Below are positions 10,140-19,198 of a stretch of 64,000 bases of DNA, piece by piece. The stretch covers positions 1 to 64,000 of the forward strand of contig CANMXJ010000015.1 of NCBI GenBank assembly GCA_947501805.1, given 5' to 3'. The DNA is from an uncultured Sulfitobacter sp. (lineage in GTDB: Bacteria; Pseudomonadota; Alphaproteobacteria; Rhodobacterales; Rhodobacteraceae). The translations under genes were made by a program, and so were the position numbers. Below the pieces are notes generated by a model. It was not told the origin of the DNA. It ran no database searches and saw only the letters and a program-made list of their open reading frames with translations. Each line of letters starts with the position of its first letter. The first letter of the stretch is position 1.

Positions 10140-11084
10140 TTACTCGGACAGCATCGTATCAATGTTGCCCAATGTCTCGATGTCTTTGGTGATCTGCGAG
10201 GCGACAGCCGCCGCATCCTGCCAATACACCAGCGCACCGGTTTCTGCGGCCAGTTTCTGCGCGCGGTCTGACATCACCGTCTTTTGCGCAACTGCAATGA
10301 TCTTGGCGCGAACATCGTCAGGGGTGTCTTTGTGCACAAAAAGACCATTCCACAGGGCGACATCCAGATCAGGTGCCAGTTCCGTTACAGTTGGCGTGTC
10401 CGGCGTGAGCGGAATCCGCTCTGACCCGATAGACGCGAGTACCTTCACCTGATCAAGGCAAGGCAGGATCAGCTGCAAGGTGGTGTTGATTACATCAACA
10501 TCACCAGAGGCCAGCGTATTGCAGTCCAGCGCGTCAAATGCAGCATCGGAAGCGTAAGCAAAGCCCATTTCCTTGGCCAAAGCAAAAGTGACCTGCGTCG
10601 GGACAAGTGGCGCACCAAAATGGCCCAACACAACTTCATTATCTTTCGCATGGGCTGCAAGACCCGTCATATCATTATATGGCGCATCGCCACTTGTCGC
10701 GATGACAAACGGATAGGTCAGAAAGTTGCCCAAAGGCTCAAACGGGTCGGGGTTTAACTCAGGAATGCCGATCTGCGGACCCACAACAGGAATGGCGATG
10801 ATGAAAGACCCGATTGTATATCCGTCAGCAGGGGCGTTCGCGACTTCAATAGCACCGGGGAATGGACCACCGCCGCCACCCGGTTTATTCACAACGGCTG
10901 CTGCAACGCCGTATTCTGCCTGAAAGTCCTCGGCAATCATTCGTGTCAAGACATCTTCAAGATCGCCCGGCGGCCACGGCACAATGAACTGTACCGGCTT
11001 TTCAGGGTATTCCGCTTGAACCGCGCCAGCGAACGATGCTGCAGCAATCGCGGTTGCCGCCAGAGTCTTCACAAAGATATTCAT
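10140..11084 (-). CDS. tctC: Tripartite tricarboxylate transporter substrate-binding protein TctC
   Basis: Signal peptide MNIFVKTLAATAIAAASFAGAVQA; YPEKPVQFIVPWPPGDLEDVLTRMIAEDFQ. Confidence 0.88.
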   Translation of the reverse strand: MNIFVKTLAATAIAAASFAGAVQAEYPEKPVQFIVPWPPGDLEDVLTRMIAEDFQAEYGVAAAVVNKPGGGGGPFPGAIEVANAPADGYTIGSFIIAIPVVGPQIGIPELNPDPFEPLGNFLTYPFVIATSGDAPYNDMTGLAAHAKDNEVVLGHFGAPLVPTQVTFALAKEMGFAYASDAAFDALDCNTLASGDVDVINTTLQLILPCLDQVKVLASIGSERIPLTPDTPTVTELAPDLDVALWNGLFVHKDTPDDVRAKIIAVAQKTVMSDRAQKLAAETGALVYWQDAAAVASQITKDIETLGNIDTMLSE

Positions 11085-11101
11085 TGATTTCTCCCTAGAT
11101 C

Positions 11102-11118
11102 GGTTCATTTATTGAACC
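11102..11118. promoter_or_regulatory. Inverted repeat in tctC/iclR divergent promoter (candidate IclR operator)
   Basis: GGTTCA-TTTAT-TGAACC perfect 6-bp arms immediately upstream of tctC. Confidence 0.5.
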
Positions 11119-11198
11119 ATTATTGTAAAAAATAGATTGCCATCTTCGATCTAAACGGTCAAACTTTTTCTTAACGTGTGAACTGAAGTGAGAGCAGA

Positions 11199-12008
11199 AT
11201 GTCCGTTGTCGCCAAAGCAATCGAGCTTCTGGGGTACTTCTCCAAAGAGATGCCGGAGGTGGGCCTGTCCGAGCTTTGCCGCATGGCAAAGCGCGACAAA
11301 GCGACCACATACAGGCATCTGTCCGCACTTGAGGCGCTTGGGTTTATTGAACAAAACCGGATAACCAAGGCTTACCGGATTGGGCCTGCTGTTCTTCCGC
11401 TCGCCGAACTGAGGGAAACGACAGTACCCCGCCGCGAAGGTGCATTGTCCCCGCTAAAGGCGCTTGCAGATCTGACAGGTGAAACCGCACATGTCGCTGT
11501 CCTGTCAGGGCAATCCCTGCATTCGCTGGTATCGCGCGAATCGACAGCCCATAGCACGCGGGCGGTAATGGATGTGCGCCAGTTGCCGCTACATGCGACT
11601 GCTTCTGGTCTGTGCGCCTTGGCATTTGGTCCAACCGACTTGATGGACACAGCCATTGTCCATTTGCACCCCTTCACGGCGCAAACAGCGACGACACAAG
11701 ATGCCGTAGCGGCCCTGACAAAGCTGGCGCAGGAAACCGGTTTTGCCGAGAGCAAGGGCAGCTTTGAAAGTGACATTCACAGCATCGCTGTTCCCGTTTT
11801 CGACCATCAAGGCCAGTTGGCCGGCACCGTGGCTGTCGCCGGTGTGGCAAACCGGATGACGCCAGAACTTGAACAAAAGACCCGCACCGGTTTGGTGAAG
11901 GCAAGCCGGGACATCACCCGTAATTGGGGCGGTACGATCCCCTCGCACATCGACGTCCTATGGCGCAAATCGCTTGAAGCAGATCAACAGAAAGAACTGG
12001 CACCATGA
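11199..12008 (+). CDS. IclR family transcriptional regulator
   Basis: N-terminal HTH (AIELLGYFSKEMPEVGLSELCRMAKRDKATTYRHLSALEALGFIEQ) plus IclR effector domain. Confidence 0.92.
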   Translation: MSVVAKAIELLGYFSKEMPEVGLSELCRMAKRDKATTYRHLSALEALGFIEQNRITKAYRIGPAVLPLAELRETTVPRREGALSPLKALADLTGETAHVAVLSGQSLHSLVSRESTAHSTRAVMDVRQLPLHATASGLCALAFGPTDLMDTAIVHLHPFTAQTATTQDAVAALTKLAQETGFAESKGSFESDIHSIAVPVFDHQGQLAGTVAVAGVANRMTPELEQKTRTGLVKASRDITRNWGGTIPSHIDVLWRKSLEADQQKELAP

Positions 12009-13351
12009 AAGATTCCAATTTCCTAAAAGAAAACAACGCCCGTCACTTCTGGCACCCGATGACCTCACCAGAGGACAGTAAGCACACACCTCCCAAGATC
12101 ATTACCAGCGCGCAAGGTGTGTCGATTACCGACATCGACGGACATGAAGTGATCGACGCGGTTGGAGGTCTATGGAACGTAAACCTTGGCTATTCCTGCC
12201 AGCCGGTCAAAGACGCAATTGCCGCACAACTGGACACCCTGCCCTATTATTCAACATTTCGCGGCACCAGTAATGATGCGGCGATTGAGTTGTCTTATGA
12301 GCTGGCCGAATTTTTTAAACCGGACGGCATGCTGCGGTCGTTCTTCACCTCTGGTGGATCGGATTCGATCGAGACCGCCCTGCGCCTATCGCGCCAATAT
12401 CATAAACTGCGTGGTGAACCGGGCCGCACCAAGTTCCTGAGCCTCAAGAAGGGCTATCACGGCACACATTTTGGCTGTGCCAGCGTCAACGGCAACGCGA
12501 ATTTCCGTAACGCCTATGAACCGCTGATGCCCGGCTGTTTCCATATTCCTGCGCCGTATACGTACCGCAATCCCTTCAACGAGACCGATCCAGAAAAGCT
12601 GGCCCATCTCTGTGTTGCCGCCTTGGAAGACGAAATCGCGTTCCAAGGGGCCAACACCATTGCGGCCATGATCATCGAGCCGATCTTGGGCGCTGGCGGC
12701 GTCATCCCGCCGCATCCCTCCTTCGCGCCGATGGTGCAAGATATCTGTAACCGCAATGGCATCCTTTTGATCACCGACGAGGTCATCACCGCCTACGGGC
12801 GCACAGGTGCATGGTCCGGCGCGCGGCTTTGGGGCATCAAACCCGACATGATGTGTACCGCCAAGGCCATTACCAACGGTTTCTTCCCTTTTGGTGCCTT
12901 GATGCTGGGCGAGCGGATGGTGGAAGCCTTTGAAGACAATCCAGCGGCCAAGATCGCGCATGGTTATACATATTCCGGTCATCCGGTTGGTGCGGCGGCA
13001 GCACTGGCCTGTCTTGCGGAAACGAAACGCCTGAACGTGGTTGAAAACGCAGCAGAACGCGGCACCCAAATGTTCAATGGCTGTCAGGCGTTGATGGAAA
13101 AGCATGATATCATCGGCGATGTCCGTGGTGGCTATGGCCTGATGACCGCAATTGAAATGGTCAGTGACCGCACCACCAAATCCCCCATCAACGCCAAATC
13201 TGCGCAGGTTGTGCAGGATGTGGCTTACGAGAACGGCGCGATGGTGCGCATTTCAGGTCCGAACCTTATCCTGTCACCGTCTTTGGTGTTGAGTGCGGAA
13301 GATGTTGATACGATCCTTTCCGCGCTTGACGCAGGCCTATCAGCCGCTTGA
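12005..13351 (+). CDS. Class III (omega) aminotransferase
   Basis: PLP-dependent class III motifs FTSGGSDSIETALRLSRQYHKLRGEPGRTKFLSLKKGYHG, LLITDEVITAYGRTG; ATGA overlap with iclR. Confidence 0.92.
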   Translation: MKDSNFLKENNARHFWHPMTSPEDSKHTPPKIITSAQGVSITDIDGHEVIDAVGGLWNVNLGYSCQPVKDAIAAQLDTLPYYSTFRGTSNDAAIELSYELAEFFKPDGMLRSFFTSGGSDSIETALRLSRQYHKLRGEPGRTKFLSLKKGYHGTHFGCASVNGNANFRNAYEPLMPGCFHIPAPYTYRNPFNETDPEKLAHLCVAALEDEIAFQGANTIAAMIIEPILGAGGVIPPHPSFAPMVQDICNRNGILLITDEVITAYGRTGAWSGARLWGIKPDMMCTAKAITNGFFPFGALMLGERMVEAFEDNPAAKIAHGYTYSGHPVGAAAALACLAETKRLNVVENAAERGTQMFNGCQALMEKHDIIGDVRGGYGLMTAIEMVSDRTTKSPINAKSAQVVQDVAYENGAMVRISGPNLILSPSLVLSAEDVDTILSALDAGLSAA

Positions 13352-13361
13352 CGTAAATATG

Positions 13362-13386
13362 GGCGCAGCGGATGGAATGCTGCGCC
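13362..13386. terminator. Bidirectional hairpin between convergent genes
   Basis: ggcgcagc/9 nt/gctgcgcc. Confidence 0.5.
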
Positions 13387-14411
13387 TAATTCGCTTGCGC
13401 AAGGTGCGGTCCTGCATTGCGCCAACCCGGCAAACTTTCGTCAAGAAACGCTAAGATCTCGCGCAACCCCGCCGCCTCCAGCGCGTTCTGCATCTGCCCC
13501 AGAACACGTGGCATAAAGCGCAGATAACCCGACTTCCCATCGCGCTTGTTCAGACGCAAAAACAATCCGGCGATGCGCGTGTGACGTTGTGCGGCCAGCA
13601 GATGATAGCGCACCATAATCTGCTCGGGCGTGCCGAGTACTTCAGGTATCGCTGATAAATACCGCGCCAGCATTGCCTCTTCCAATCCATCGGTCAAATC
13701 ACGCCTCGCATCTTGCAGAAGCGACATCAAATCGTATTCAGGTGCCCCCAGAACCGCGTCCTGAAAATCCAGCAAACCACAGCGATGCACCCCTTCGCGG
13801 TCTTGCAACAATATCAGATTATCAACGTGAAAATCGCGCAGAACCAGCGTTGTTTGCTGGTCGGCCAAAGCGCCAAAAGCATCCGCCCAAAATTCGCGGA
13901 AAGTCTGATCAAACGCCGCTGCGTCACAATCTGGTTGCAGTGCGGGACCAAACCACTGCGAAAAGATCGAAATCTCATCGAGCAAGACTGCGGTGTCATA
14001 GGTCGGCACCTTGACCGCCGTCGCCGTTTTGCTGCTGTGCAAATGGATCAAAGCATCAATGGCCAGGGCATACAGTGCCTCTTCGTCATAGCCTGCGTTC
14101 AACAGCGCGCCGTAGGTGTCTTTGCCAAAATCCTCGATCAACGCGAGACCTGATGCTGGGTCTGCACCAAAAATCTTTGGGGCGCTAAGGCCCAACGCAG
14201 CCAGATGATCCGCAAGCCGGACAAAAGCGGCGAATGCCACCGGATCGTCACGGTCTTCCATGAGCAATTTACCTTGCCCCACCAGACGAAAGTACCGCCG
14301 CGCGGAGGCGTCTCCTGGCAATGCATCCAATGTGGCATCACCCATTCCCTGTCGCTCCAGAAACGCAATTGTCGAAGGGGCAAGTTTGAGGCTGGCAGCG
14401 ATTTGGTTCAT
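13386..14411 (-). CDS. Aminoglycoside phosphotransferase-family kinase (possibly AmgK-like)
   Basis: APH fold motifs LVLRDFHVDNLIL and CGLLDFQDAVLGAPEYDLMSLLQDAR. Confidence 0.82.
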   Translation of the reverse strand: MNQIAASLKLAPSTIAFLERQGMGDATLDALPGDASARRYFRLVGQGKLLMEDRDDPVAFAAFVRLADHLAALGLSAPKIFGADPASGLALIEDFGKDTYGALLNAGYDEEALYALAIDALIHLHSSKTATAVKVPTYDTAVLLDEISIFSQWFGPALQPDCDAAAFDQTFREFWADAFGALADQQTTLVLRDFHVDNLILLQDREGVHRCGLLDFQDAVLGAPEYDLMSLLQDARRDLTDGLEEAMLARYLSAIPEVLGTPEQIMVRYHLLAAQRHTRIAGLFLRLNKRDGKSGYLRFMPRVLGQMQNALEAAGLREILAFLDESLPGWRNAGPHLAQAN

Positions 14412-14453
14412 CGGATCACATGTATTTGTTTAACGGATTGGAAACGGCCGGAC

Positions 14454-15311
14454 CTAATGGATTTTAATCGGCAACAAGACGCATTCGGAATAGAGCATAT
14501 CAATTTCTGATGGTTCCAGCAGACCGGGCTGACAGTAACGCGGCGTTTCGAACTGGCGCACTTCATCACACTCAATCCCTTCGGACGCAAAGCGACGGTC
14601 CAGCGACAGGATCGCCTCACGCTCTGGCAAAACCGCGCCTGAGATTTCAGCGGCATAGCGTGCAAACAGCGGCTGATCACCGAGATACATGATTTCGTGG
14701 GTGACAAAATCATCGTTCTTTTTCTGCGGATACACCACCATCGCAACAATCCCGTCCGGTGTTTCAACCGCAAGATGACGCAAGTTCAGACCCTGATGAT
14801 CTGCAATCACTTTGCGGTCCTTGTCACTCAGCCCCCCGCTTAGGGCCAGCGGATCATTATGCACGACAAGGCCTGCAGTGGCTTCACGCGGATGCCAAAC
14901 CAATCGTTCCTTATCCAACACAGTCAGCCCTGCATTGATCAAAACACTGACCGCCGCCTTGGCGGAAGAGAAATTCGTCACGGTCACGGTTGGATCAGAG
15001 GTCGCGAGCGCAATCATCTTTTGTCCGATGCCCTGCCCGCGATATTCCTTCATGACATACCACGAGGTCATATCAGCGGTCGTTCTGCGCCCCGCTTTTG
15101 TCATCCGTTCGGCATAGACCAGCCCCAAGACGCCGATCAGTTTGCCGCTGTCGCGCACGGCAATCGCATAGCGCCCTTCCGGTCCGCACCACCGACCGGC
15201 AACCAGCTTGCGCCACCCTTCGATATCCCACTTTGCGCGCACAAAAACGCTGTCCATAAACTGCGCAATCTCTTCGCGCTCTTCAGGGCGGGCATAGGCA
15301 ATCTCAACCAT
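14454..15311 (-). CDS. GNAT family N-acetyltransferase
   Basis: MTSWYVMKEYRGQGIGQKMIALA acetyl-CoA-binding motif. Confidence 0.78.
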   Translation of the reverse strand: MVEIAYARPEEREEIAQFMDSVFVRAKWDIEGWRKLVAGRWCGPEGRYAIAVRDSGKLIGVLGLVYAERMTKAGRRTTADMTSWYVMKEYRGQGIGQKMIALATSDPTVTVTNFSSAKAAVSVLINAGLTVLDKERLVWHPREATAGLVVHNDPLALSGGLSDKDRKVIADHQGLNLRHLAVETPDGIVAMVVYPQKKNDDFVTHEIMYLGDQPLFARYAAEISGAVLPEREAILSLDRRFASEGIECDEVRQFETPRYCQPGLLEPSEIDMLYSECVLLPIKIH

Positions 15312-15312
15312 T

Positions 15313-16071
15313 TCAGTGTTCTTTCAGCAACGAATGAAGCGTGATCCATTCAACACGCCCCTGCAATCTGTCGGCAAAGGCATCACAAAAATCCCAGACA
15401 TCCCGGGGCGTTTGCAAGTGATGGGTGACAAGGCCTGTGGGTTCGTCCTTGTCTGCAAGGCCCGTCCGGCGTTCGCGCAGATGGCCGACGCATTGCTCCA
15501 GCGTTTTCTCTGTACCGGCAAAACGGGCATCGGGACGCCACCGCAGCGGTTCAACATGTCCGTTGAGATGCAGCAAACCACTGGGGTCGGTCCGCATAGT
15601 GCGCCGATCAAACCCGGACAAGGCGGCATAACCCCAGTGCGTCAGATGAGGCACAACCTGTGCGCCAATCCGGTTCCATGGCGGAACAAAAACAGGCGCC
15701 ATGTTCGGCAAACCCGCATCCAACATGCGCCGCCACCCTTCGCGCAGGTCTGCCTCTTGCAGGGAAAGGTCTCTGGACACACCAACTTCCGAGGCGCGCA
15801 AACCTTTGGGTTCGTGGTTCTTGTGGGCATATCCGTGCTGCAAGGACCACACATGCGGAGAGGCTGCCAGCAATCCTGCCAACGCGGGGTCAATCTGTTC
15901 AGGGATAATCGCCAAATGCAAAGGTGCCGCATATCGCCCAGACAGATCAATCAACTGGCGCAACGCATCGGTTGGGCTTTCGCAATCATCATCGCGCCAC
16001 CAGAATGTCGGGCGCTCTCCGGCATTCTGCCAAAGGTCCAATTCTGCATCAAGGTCCTGCCATGTTGCCAT
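15313..16071 (-). CDS. Polysaccharide deacetylase-like protein
   Basis: FWWRDDDCESPT, SLQHGYAHKNH and PVFVPPWNRI resemble NodB-homology motifs. Confidence 0.72.
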   Translation of the reverse strand: MATWQDLDAELDLWQNAGERPTFWWRDDDCESPTDALRQLIDLSGRYAAPLHLAIIPEQIDPALAGLLAASPHVWSLQHGYAHKNHEPKGLRASEVGVSRDLSLQEADLREGWRRMLDAGLPNMAPVFVPPWNRIGAQVVPHLTHWGYAALSGFDRRTMRTDPSGLLHLNGHVEPLRWRPDARFAGTEKTLEQCVGHLRERRTGLADKDEPTGLVTHHLQTPRDVWDFCDAFADRLQGRVEWITLHSLLKEH

Positions 16072-16287
16072 CTACTGCTTGCGCTCCGTTTGGCCTGCTT
16101 TCTGAATGTTCGTTCAATCCCACGGGCCGCATGTTTTGTCGACACACAAAGAATACTGCCGCGCCCGGGTTCGTCTGCTCCAACTTATTCGGATGCTGCG
16201 CATCACGTTTACGCGCAACCCCTTGGATAGAATTCTACCAAGCCTATGTTCTGGGCAACAGAAATCCAATCATTTCAGGAGCCCGTT

Positions 16288-16683
16288 ATGTTACGCAGAG
16301 TTCTTTTTACACTTCCCCTCATTGCTATCGCAAGTGTGGCCAGTTCCCAGAACTTCAAAGCTGCAAACCGTGTAATCGTGGAGCCCGTTGGCCCCAGCAG
16401 TTTTTCGGTCCCAACGGGTAGCAATTTTGGCGCGCGCGGCACGTGGTGTGCAGCGGCTGAGTATGCAATGCGTGTTCTCGCCCAACCCGGCACTGCCCGT
16501 ATTTATGTCCAACAGCCCAAAACCACGCCAAGCGGTCAGGTCGTGTTCGGCCTTGATCCCGCAGGAGCTTCACCCAGTGCGGTGTTCAGCACCAGCGCAG
16601 CACTGCGCGTGGCAGGGTCGAATCTGTCGATTGATCATGCCATCCAGTTTTGCGCAGATGCCTATCTGACCCGAGAAAACTGA
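16288..16683 (+). CDS. Small secreted hypothetical protein
   Basis: Signal peptide MLRRVLFTLPLIAIASVASSQ; start re-assigned after AGGAGCCCGTT; two Cys in mature protein. Confidence 0.65.
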   Translation: MLRRVLFTLPLIAIASVASSQNFKAANRVIVEPVGPSSFSVPTGSNFGARGTWCAAAEYAMRVLAQPGTARIYVQQPKTTPSGQVVFGLDPAGASPSAVFSTSAALRVAGSNLSIDHAIQFCADAYLTREN

Positions 16684-16778
16684 ATGGAAACAAACACGCT
16701 GTTCTTTTGTAAATGGCGTGTTCCTTTGTAAGAATACTGCTAGTCTTCTCCTTGGGCAGACAGGGACATGCAGGACAA

Positions 16779-17951
16779 ATGGGTCAACGAAAATCATATG
16801 AAGGTGTGGTTCTCGCAGCCCCGTACACTGAACCTTACGTTCGCTATTCAGCTGAAACAGCGCATTGGTGGATTGCACGGGCATTGCGTGGCTCATTAAA
16901 GGCAGCGGGTTTGCGCAAGGACGATCTGGACGGGTTTTGCGCCAGCAGCTTCAGTCTTGGCCCCGATACCGCCGTTGGTTTGACCCAACATCTGGGCCTT
17001 TGCCTACGGTGGCTTGATCATATTCCCATGGGCGGGGCGAGCGGGATCGTTGCGATACGTCGTGCGGCCCGCGCGGTTCAGGCGGGTGATGCTGACATAA
17101 TCGCCTGCGTCGCCGGCGACACCAATCACATCGACAGCTTTCGCAAACTCCTGTCAGGCTTTTCACGTTTCGCCACGGATGCAGCCTATCCTTACGGCGC
17201 GGGTGGCCCGAACATGAGCTTTGCGCTACTGACAGACCGCTATATGCAGGAATATGGTGCAACGCGTGAAGATTTCGGCAAGATTTGCATTGCCCAGCGC
17301 GACAATGCTCTGAAATTCCCGACTGCCTTAATGAAAAAACCGCTCAGCATGGATGAATATCTCGGCGCACGGATGATCTCTGACCCGATCGCGCTGTTTG
17401 ATTGCGTGATGCCTTGCGCCGGAGCCGAGGCGTTTCTGATCATGACCGAGGAACGCGCCGTTCAACTTGGCTTGCCTTACGCGCGGATTTCCGGCGTGAT
17501 CGAACGGCACAATGCGCACCGCGATGATCCGATACAACTGCGCGGCGGGTGGACCATGGACATCGACGAACTGTATACGCAGGCACGCTGCGGCCCCGAG
17601 GCCATCGACGTGATGCAGACCTATGACGATTACCCCGTTATCTCGATGATGCAATTCGAGGATCTGGGGTTCTGTGCCAAAGGCGAAGGCCCTGATTTCG
17701 TACGCAGACATGACCTTGGCATCAATGGCAGCTTTCCCCACAACACATCAGGCGGCCAGCTTTCGGGCGGACAAGCAGGCGCTGCAGGCGGATACCTTGG
17801 CCTGACCGAAGCGATCCGGCAGGTCACGGGCTCCGCTGGCTCGACACAAGTTGCAGATGTGAAACGCGCATTGTTCTCGGGCTTTGGCATGATCAACTAT
17901 GACCGCGGCATCTGTTCGGGTGCTGTTATTCTAGAGGGGGCAGCAACATGA
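16779..17951 (+). CDS. Thiolase-superfamily protein (lipid-transfer/SCPx thiolase-like)
   Basis: Thiolase fold signatures RRAARAVQAGDADIIACVAGD, GGQLSGGQAGAAGG, GICSGAVILE; nucleophile site reads MGGASG. Confidence 0.8.
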   Translation: MGQRKSYEGVVLAAPYTEPYVRYSAETAHWWIARALRGSLKAAGLRKDDLDGFCASSFSLGPDTAVGLTQHLGLCLRWLDHIPMGGASGIVAIRRAARAVQAGDADIIACVAGDTNHIDSFRKLLSGFSRFATDAAYPYGAGGPNMSFALLTDRYMQEYGATREDFGKICIAQRDNALKFPTALMKKPLSMDEYLGARMISDPIALFDCVMPCAGAEAFLIMTEERAVQLGLPYARISGVIERHNAHRDDPIQLRGGWTMDIDELYTQARCGPEAIDVMQTYDDYPVISMMQFEDLGFCAKGEGPDFVRRHDLGINGSFPHNTSGGQLSGGQAGAAGGYLGLTEAIRQVTGSAGSTQVADVKRALFSGFGMINYDRGICSGAVILEGAAT

Positions 17952-19198
17952 GCACTGATGCTCCGGCAAGGAAAAATCCGCAAAAACGGTCCCGTTCGCC
18001 ACAATCCCCTCCGCAAACACGCAGTCGTGCTGCCCTCGGCCTGACGGTTGCCGCCGCCCAAGGACGCTTCGCACTGCAAGAATGCGCAGAATGCGGGAGC
18101 ATTCAGTATCCGCCCCGCGATGCTTGTGTGACATGTCTTTCAACCGATCTGCCGTGGCAGAACGTCGACCCTTCCGGCACCGTAATGGCCCACACCACTG
18201 TGCGCATTTCCGTAAACCTTTATTTTCGTGAACGTGGCGATTGGCGCATCGGACTTGTCCGCCTTGATGCTGGTCCAAGTGTTGTCTGCCATCTACATGC
18301 CGCGACGGCCCCCAACACCCGCGTGCGCCTGATCAACCGCCTTGATCGCTCCGGGCAAGCGGTGCTGATCGCCCTCCCCCATGACGCCCCCGCCACCCTG
18401 AAGGATGATCCACAGTTGCAACATATGACGTCATCCCCCCGCAATCGCCGAATTCTGATCACCGACGCCCGTTCAGCCAATGCTGCGCCGATCACGCAGG
18501 CCTTGATAAAGGCTGGTGCAGCCACCGTCTTTGTAGGCGAGGCTGAAAGCTGGCGGCCCTATCCGCAACGCGCGCAATTGGAAGCTATCGAAGGTGTCAG
18601 CATCCTGCCGCTGGACGTGACCGACACGTCATCCGTCAAACGCCTTGCTGCGGAACTGGGGGGCAAGACCGATATCCTGATCAACAATGCCCGCTTCATG
18701 CGCCCCGGCGGCGTGATGGCACGGGGCGATACTGCTTTTGCCGCGCAGGAAATGGAGGTGAATGTGCTGGGCCTGATGCGGTTGGCGCAGGCCTTTGGTC
18801 CAGCCATGTGTTCACGCACCGCAGACGGGGCGAACTCCGCTGTTGCATGGGTCAATATCCTGTCGGTACATGGCCTTTCGAATGATCCCGCATACGGATG
18901 TTTTTCAGCCAGCCACGCCGCCGCGCGGTCCGTTGCCCAAAACATGCGGTGTGATTTCGCACCCTCCGGTTTGCGCGTGATGAACACTTACGTAGGGCCA
19001 ACGGATGATGATTGGTATGACCCGTTGCCGCCACCCAAGGTTGCCCCGAACGCGCTTGCCCGCAGCATTGTTGCCGGTCTTGAAGAAGGGTTGGAGGACA
19101 TCTTTTGCGGTGAGGTCGCACAGGATTTTATTCAGCGATTTCGCATCAACCCCGATGTGGTGGAGCGCGAATTAACAATTTCAGGAGGCAGCACATGA
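17948..19198 (+). CDS. DUF35 zinc-ribbon/OB-fold protein fused to degenerate SDR domain
   Basis: C-x2-C-x10-C-x2-C rubredoxin-like ribbon then OB region; C-terminal Rossmann/SDR-like region with altered motifs; ATGA overlaps both sides. Confidence 0.8.
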   Translation: MSTDAPARKNPQKRSRSPQSPPQTRSRAALGLTVAAAQGRFALQECAECGSIQYPPRDACVTCLSTDLPWQNVDPSGTVMAHTTVRISVNLYFRERGDWRIGLVRLDAGPSVVCHLHAATAPNTRVRLINRLDRSGQAVLIALPHDAPATLKDDPQLQHMTSSPRNRRILITDARSANAAPITQALIKAGAATVFVGEAESWRPYPQRAQLEAIEGVSILPLDVTDTSSVKRLAAELGGKTDILINNARFMRPGGVMARGDTAFAAQEMEVNVLGLMRLAQAFGPAMCSRTADGANSAVAWVNILSVHGLSNDPAYGCFSASHAAARSVAQNMRCDFAPSGLRVMNTYVGPTDDDWYDPLPPPKVAPNALARSIVAGLEEGLEDIFCGEVAQDFIQRFRINPDVVERELTISGGST

